Origin: Planctomycetaceae bacterium
Lineage (GTDB): Bacteria; Planctomycetota; Planctomycetia; Pirellulales; Thermoguttaceae
Reading direction: 5' to 3'
Assembly (NCBI GenBank): GCA_015062085.1
Contig: SUVI01000087.1
Coordinates: forward strand, 1 to 17,150
DNA length: 17,150 nt
The notes under the pieces were generated by a model. It saw only the letters and a program-made list of their open reading frames with translations. It was not told the origin of the DNA and searched no databases. How positions within the stretch are numbered: position 1 is the first letter of the stretch; each line of letters opens with the position of its first letter. Made by a program: the position numbers and the translations under genes. Of this stretch, positions 15,064 to 17,150 are shown one piece after another.

Positions 15064-15171
15064 GAGCATCTCCCCTCTTTTTTCTTCATTTTCTTCAAAT
15101 TTCAGTTTTTCATTTCGGTTTCCTTTTATTGATCGGCGTAAAAAATGACTCTTCCGGCAAATGCGTACCAG

Positions 15172-15320
15172 TTTCACCACGGCAGACACAGAGTTCACAG
15201 AAAGACACCAAAAGGAAACACGAAAAACTCGAAAAGATACGAAATACACCAAAATGCGATCAAAAATATTTTAAATCTTTCGTATTTTTTCGCGTCTTTT
15301 CATGAAATTCGTGTCAGGGT
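15172..15320. repeat. Palindromic intergenic element, copy 2
   Basis: It begins with a caccacggcagacacagag-type segment (15175-15193), a phrase I recall from dispersed intergenic repeats in several phyla. It continues with acgaaaa units and an inverted repeat: 15231-15244 (gaaaagatacgaaa) against 15278-15291 (tttcgtattttttc), 13 of 14 pairs. Related sequence is at 3191-3272. Confidence 0.55.
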
Positions 15321-15459
15321 ACGTTCACGGCCTTTTTTCCTCTTTTTTTTCAGTGTGTTTCAGCGTCTCTTCTGCGCACACTGCGGTGAGATCGGACCTG
15401 ATCGGTACGTACTTGCCGGAAGAGCCCCAAAAAATTTAGGATCTTTTCCAGTTTGCGTA

Positions 15460-15487
15460 TTGACAGTAAAAAGAAACGTGCTATAAT
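15460..15487 (+). promoter_or_regulatory. thrS promoter, full sigma70 consensus
   Basis: TTGACA (15460-15465), a 16-base spacer and TATAAT (15482-15487), both hexamers exact, with an A/T-rich stretch upstream. The transcript would begin near 15494, about 265 bases before the thrS start codon. Confidence 0.8.
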
Positions 15488-15513
15488 TGGAGCAAGTACG
15501 GAATGCCGTATGG

Positions 15514-15711
15514 ATTCCCCCCCTCGCATCGGGGGAATGATGAATATTTTCAGTTTTTTTTTATGTTTTCCGGAAAAGAACGCCCTGTGTATTGCCATGA
15601 AGCGGGTGCTTTTGCCGCGCTGCAATGGAAAGGCCGCAAAAAAGCGGTACTGGCAGAAATGCGTACTGAGCGTCCAGGAACCTGCTGATCTGGTGAAGGT
15701 TCCTGGACTGT
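15514..15711 (+). promoter_or_regulatory. Structured thrS leader, two hairpins
   Basis: Hairpin 1 pairs ATTCCCCC (15514-15521) with GGGGGAAT (15531-15538) and is followed 14 bases later by a run of about ten T residues, so it could act as an attenuator. Hairpin 2 is an 11-bp perfect stem, GTCCAGGAACC (15672-15682) with GGTTCCTGGAC (15698-15708), with a 15-base loop that includes GGT. thrS genes are known to be controlled through their leaders, by tRNA-like operators in E. coli and T-boxes in Firmicutes. No T-box consensus is seen here. Confidence 0.5.
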
Positions 15712-15759
15712 GTCCGGGCGAAAATTTCTTAGGAAAACGGGAGTCAGGAGAAGTTTGCC

Positions 15760-17150
15760 ATGAAAACTGCATATGATGTCTTGAAGGAATCGGGGCGTGT
15801 GGACCGGTCGGTCATTGCCGCGAAAGTGAATGGAACGGTCTGCGATCTCACGACGCCGGTCGAAGATACGGCAGAAGTTTTGCCGCTGACGTTCGAAGAT
15901 GAAGAAGGCAAAAAAGTTTTCTGGCACACGAGTTCCCACATTCTGGCGGCGGCTGTGAAGCGTCTCTATCCGGAAACTAAGCTCACCATCGGTCCGTCGA
16001 TCGAGACTGGGTTCTACTATGATTTTGATGCGCCAACTGGATTCACTGAAGAAATGCTTCGCGCTATTGAAAAGGAAATGGCGAAGATCGTGAAGGAGAA
16101 CGCGAAAGAAGAGCGTTTCACCCTTCCGCGTGCCGAGGCGCTCGCGCTGATGGAAGAAAAGGGCGAGACGTGGAAGGTCAAGCTCATCGAACGCATTCCG
16201 GAAGGCGAGGAGATCTCTTTCTATCGTCAAGGCGATTTCGTGGATCTGTGTGCCGGCCCGCACCTTTTTGCAACGGGTCTGGTGAAGGCGGTGAAGCTGA
16301 CGCAGACTTCCGGAGCGTACTGGGAAGGAAATGCGAAAAACGCGGTCCTTCACCGCATCTACGGCATCTCGTTCCCGTCGAAGGACCTGCTGAATGAGCA
16401 TCTGAAACGGATGGAGGAGGCTCTGAAGCGCGACCACAACAAACTGGGACGCGAAATGGAACTCTTCACGACGGTGGATTACATCGGCCAGGGACTGCCG
16501 ATCATGCTTCCGAAGGGAGCGCGCATGATCCAGCTGCTCCAGCGTTTCGTGGAAGATGAGGAGCAGAAGCGCGGCTGGCAGCTGACGAAAACGCCGTTCA
16601 TGGCGAAGAGCGATCTCTACAAAATTTCGGGACACTGGGACCACTACCAGGACGGAATGTTCGTGCTGGGCGACGAATCGAAGGATGAGGAAGTCTATGC
16701 GCTGCGTCCGATGACCTGCCCGTTCCAGTATCAGGCGTACCTGAATCGTGCACGTTCGTATCGCGATCTTCCGCTCCGGTACAATGAAACGTCCACGCTC
16801 TTCCGCAATGAGGCGAGCGGCGAGATGCACGGTCTGATCCGTCTGCGTCAGTTCACGATTTCCGAAGGCCACCTGATGTGCACGCCGGATCAGCTTCAGG
16901 ACGAATTCAAAGGCTGTCTTGAGCTGGCGATCTTCATGCTTCAAACGCTGGGACTCTACGAGGACGTGACGTACCGCTTCTCGCAGTGGGATCCGGCGAA
17001 CACGGAAAAGTACATCGGAACAGCCGAGCAGTGGGAAGAGGCGCAGGGAAGCATGAAGACGATCCTGGACGAGCTGGGCATCCAGTACAAGATCGGGATC
17101 GGCGAAGCGGCTTTCTATGGACCGAAGCTCGACATTCAGATCAAGAACGT
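15760..17150 (+). CDS. thrS: Threonyl-tRNA synthetase (3' end beyond window)
   Basis: It charges tRNA-Thr with threonine. The frame from ATG 15760 is open to the edge, giving 463 residues and lacking the end of the catalytic core and the anticodon domain. An in-frame stop at 15730-15732 and a caggag site at 15745-15750 fix the start. Residues 1-50 are a TGS domain that begins late: the usual first strands (xITLPDGS) are missing and it opens at TAYDVLKESG. The editing domain has HTSSH (H56, H60) and DLCAGPH (C164, H168). The class II core has RPMTCPFQ (C320, zinc ligand position), RSYRDLPLRYNETSTLFRNEASGEMHG (motif 2 region, H357 zinc ligand position, quoted in part from 332 to 358) and QFTISEGHL. 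The third zinc ligand is outside the window. The motif 2 wording differs from the E. coli form and resembles a sub-group seen in some Firmicutes and candidate phyla. Confidence 0.95.
   Translation, partial: MKTAYDVLKESGRVDRSVIAAKVNGTVCDLTTPVEDTAEVLPLTFEDEEGKKVFWHTSSHILAAAVKRLYPETKLTIGPSIETGFYYDFDAPTGFTEEMLRAIEKEMAKIVKENAKEERFTLPRAEALALMEEKGETWKVKLIERIPEGEEISFYRQGDFVDLCAGPHLFATGLVKAVKLTQTSGAYWEGNAKNAVLHRIYGISFPSKDLLNEHLKRMEEALKRDHNKLGREMELFTTVDYIGQGLPIMLPKGARMIQLLQRFVEDEEQKRGWQLTKTPFMAKSDLYKISGHWDHYQDGMFVLGDESKDEEVYALRPMTCPFQYQAYLNRARSYRDLPLRYNETSTLFRNEASGEMHGLIRLRQFTISEGHLMCTPDQLQDEFKGCLELAIFMLQTLGLYEDVTYRFSQWDPANTEKYIGTAEQWEEAQGSMKTILDELGIQYKIGIGEAAFYGPKLDIQIKN

Larger units (their letters stand above)
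14941..15759. other. Divergent intergenic region between dsbD and thrS
   Basis: This 819-base region holds the dsbD promoter (15035-15063, minus), a palindromic repeat element (15172-15320), the thrS promoter (15460-15487) and a structured thrS leader (about 15494-15759). Two short frames in the leader are discussed as findings and not called as genes. Confidence 0.7.

Noticed and set aside
15494..15759. T-box riboswitch in the thrS leader
   Set aside because: The conserved T-box sequence (AGGGTGGNACCRCG) is not present, and hairpin 2 does not match the antiterminator layout.
15550..16944. 464-codon minus-strand open frame opposite thrS
   Set aside because: thrS is clearly coded on the plus strand with all family motifs; the antisense frame has no recognisable domain.

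Overview
This window most likely comes from a member of the Planctomycetota, and I would guess a host-associated or anaerobic lineage. The clues are two Ser/Thr protein kinases of planctomycete architecture (one with the typical N-terminal helical domain ahead of a GRGGMGEV kinase loop, one joined to BspA-type leucine-rich repeats), many genes with weak Shine-Dalgarno sequences, moderate GC content and long structured intergenic regions. The phylum assignment is inference from protein style, not from a marker gene comparison.

Layout. Positions 2-1975 (+) hold the 3' part of a membrane kinase whose outer domain is a 16-unit BspA-like LRR array; its 5' end lies outside the window. Positions 2113-3165 (+) encode a secreted five-bladed beta-propeller glycosidase-like protein. 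Positions 3505-5364 (+) form a two-gene operon for a Na/Pi cotransporter (two QSSS repeats) and a PhoU-like partner, preceded by a good sigma70-type promoter and closed by a strong bidirectional terminator shared with a convergent HU-type DNA-binding gene (5524-5874, -). Upstream of the HU gene is an AT-rich region with helically phased A-tracts.

Positions 6393-8098 (-) hold a ComEA-like helix-hairpin-helix membrane protein and gmd (GDP-mannose 4,6-dehydratase), probably transcribed gmd first. Positions 8212-10341 (-) encode a 709-residue protein I do not recognise, with two disordered linkers and a Rossmann-like C-terminal domain. It has a long leader (about 460 nt) that contains several inverted repeats and a possible pseudoknot. 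Positions 10924-12498 (-) encode a soluble Ser/Thr kinase and 12637-14940 (-) a DsbD-type transmembrane thiol reductase. Divergent from dsbD, 15760 to the right edge (+) is thrS, cut off by the window end. It has a consensus TTGACA/TATAAT promoter and a roughly 265-nt structured leader.

The genes do not form one pathway. Sub-groups that do belong together are phosphate uptake (nptA-like plus phoU-like), envelope and signalling functions (LRR kinase, soluble kinase, DsbD, secreted propeller, GDP-sugar synthesis), and housekeeping (HU, thrS). No tRNA, rRNA, CRISPR array or intact insertion sequence was seen. The items most worth a second look are the LRR array with invariant DNA framework and hypervariable codon pairs, the structured leader at 10342-10803 with the unrecognised protein it precedes, the thrS leader with a thrS product lacking the start of its TGS domain, and the phased A-tracts beside the HU gene.
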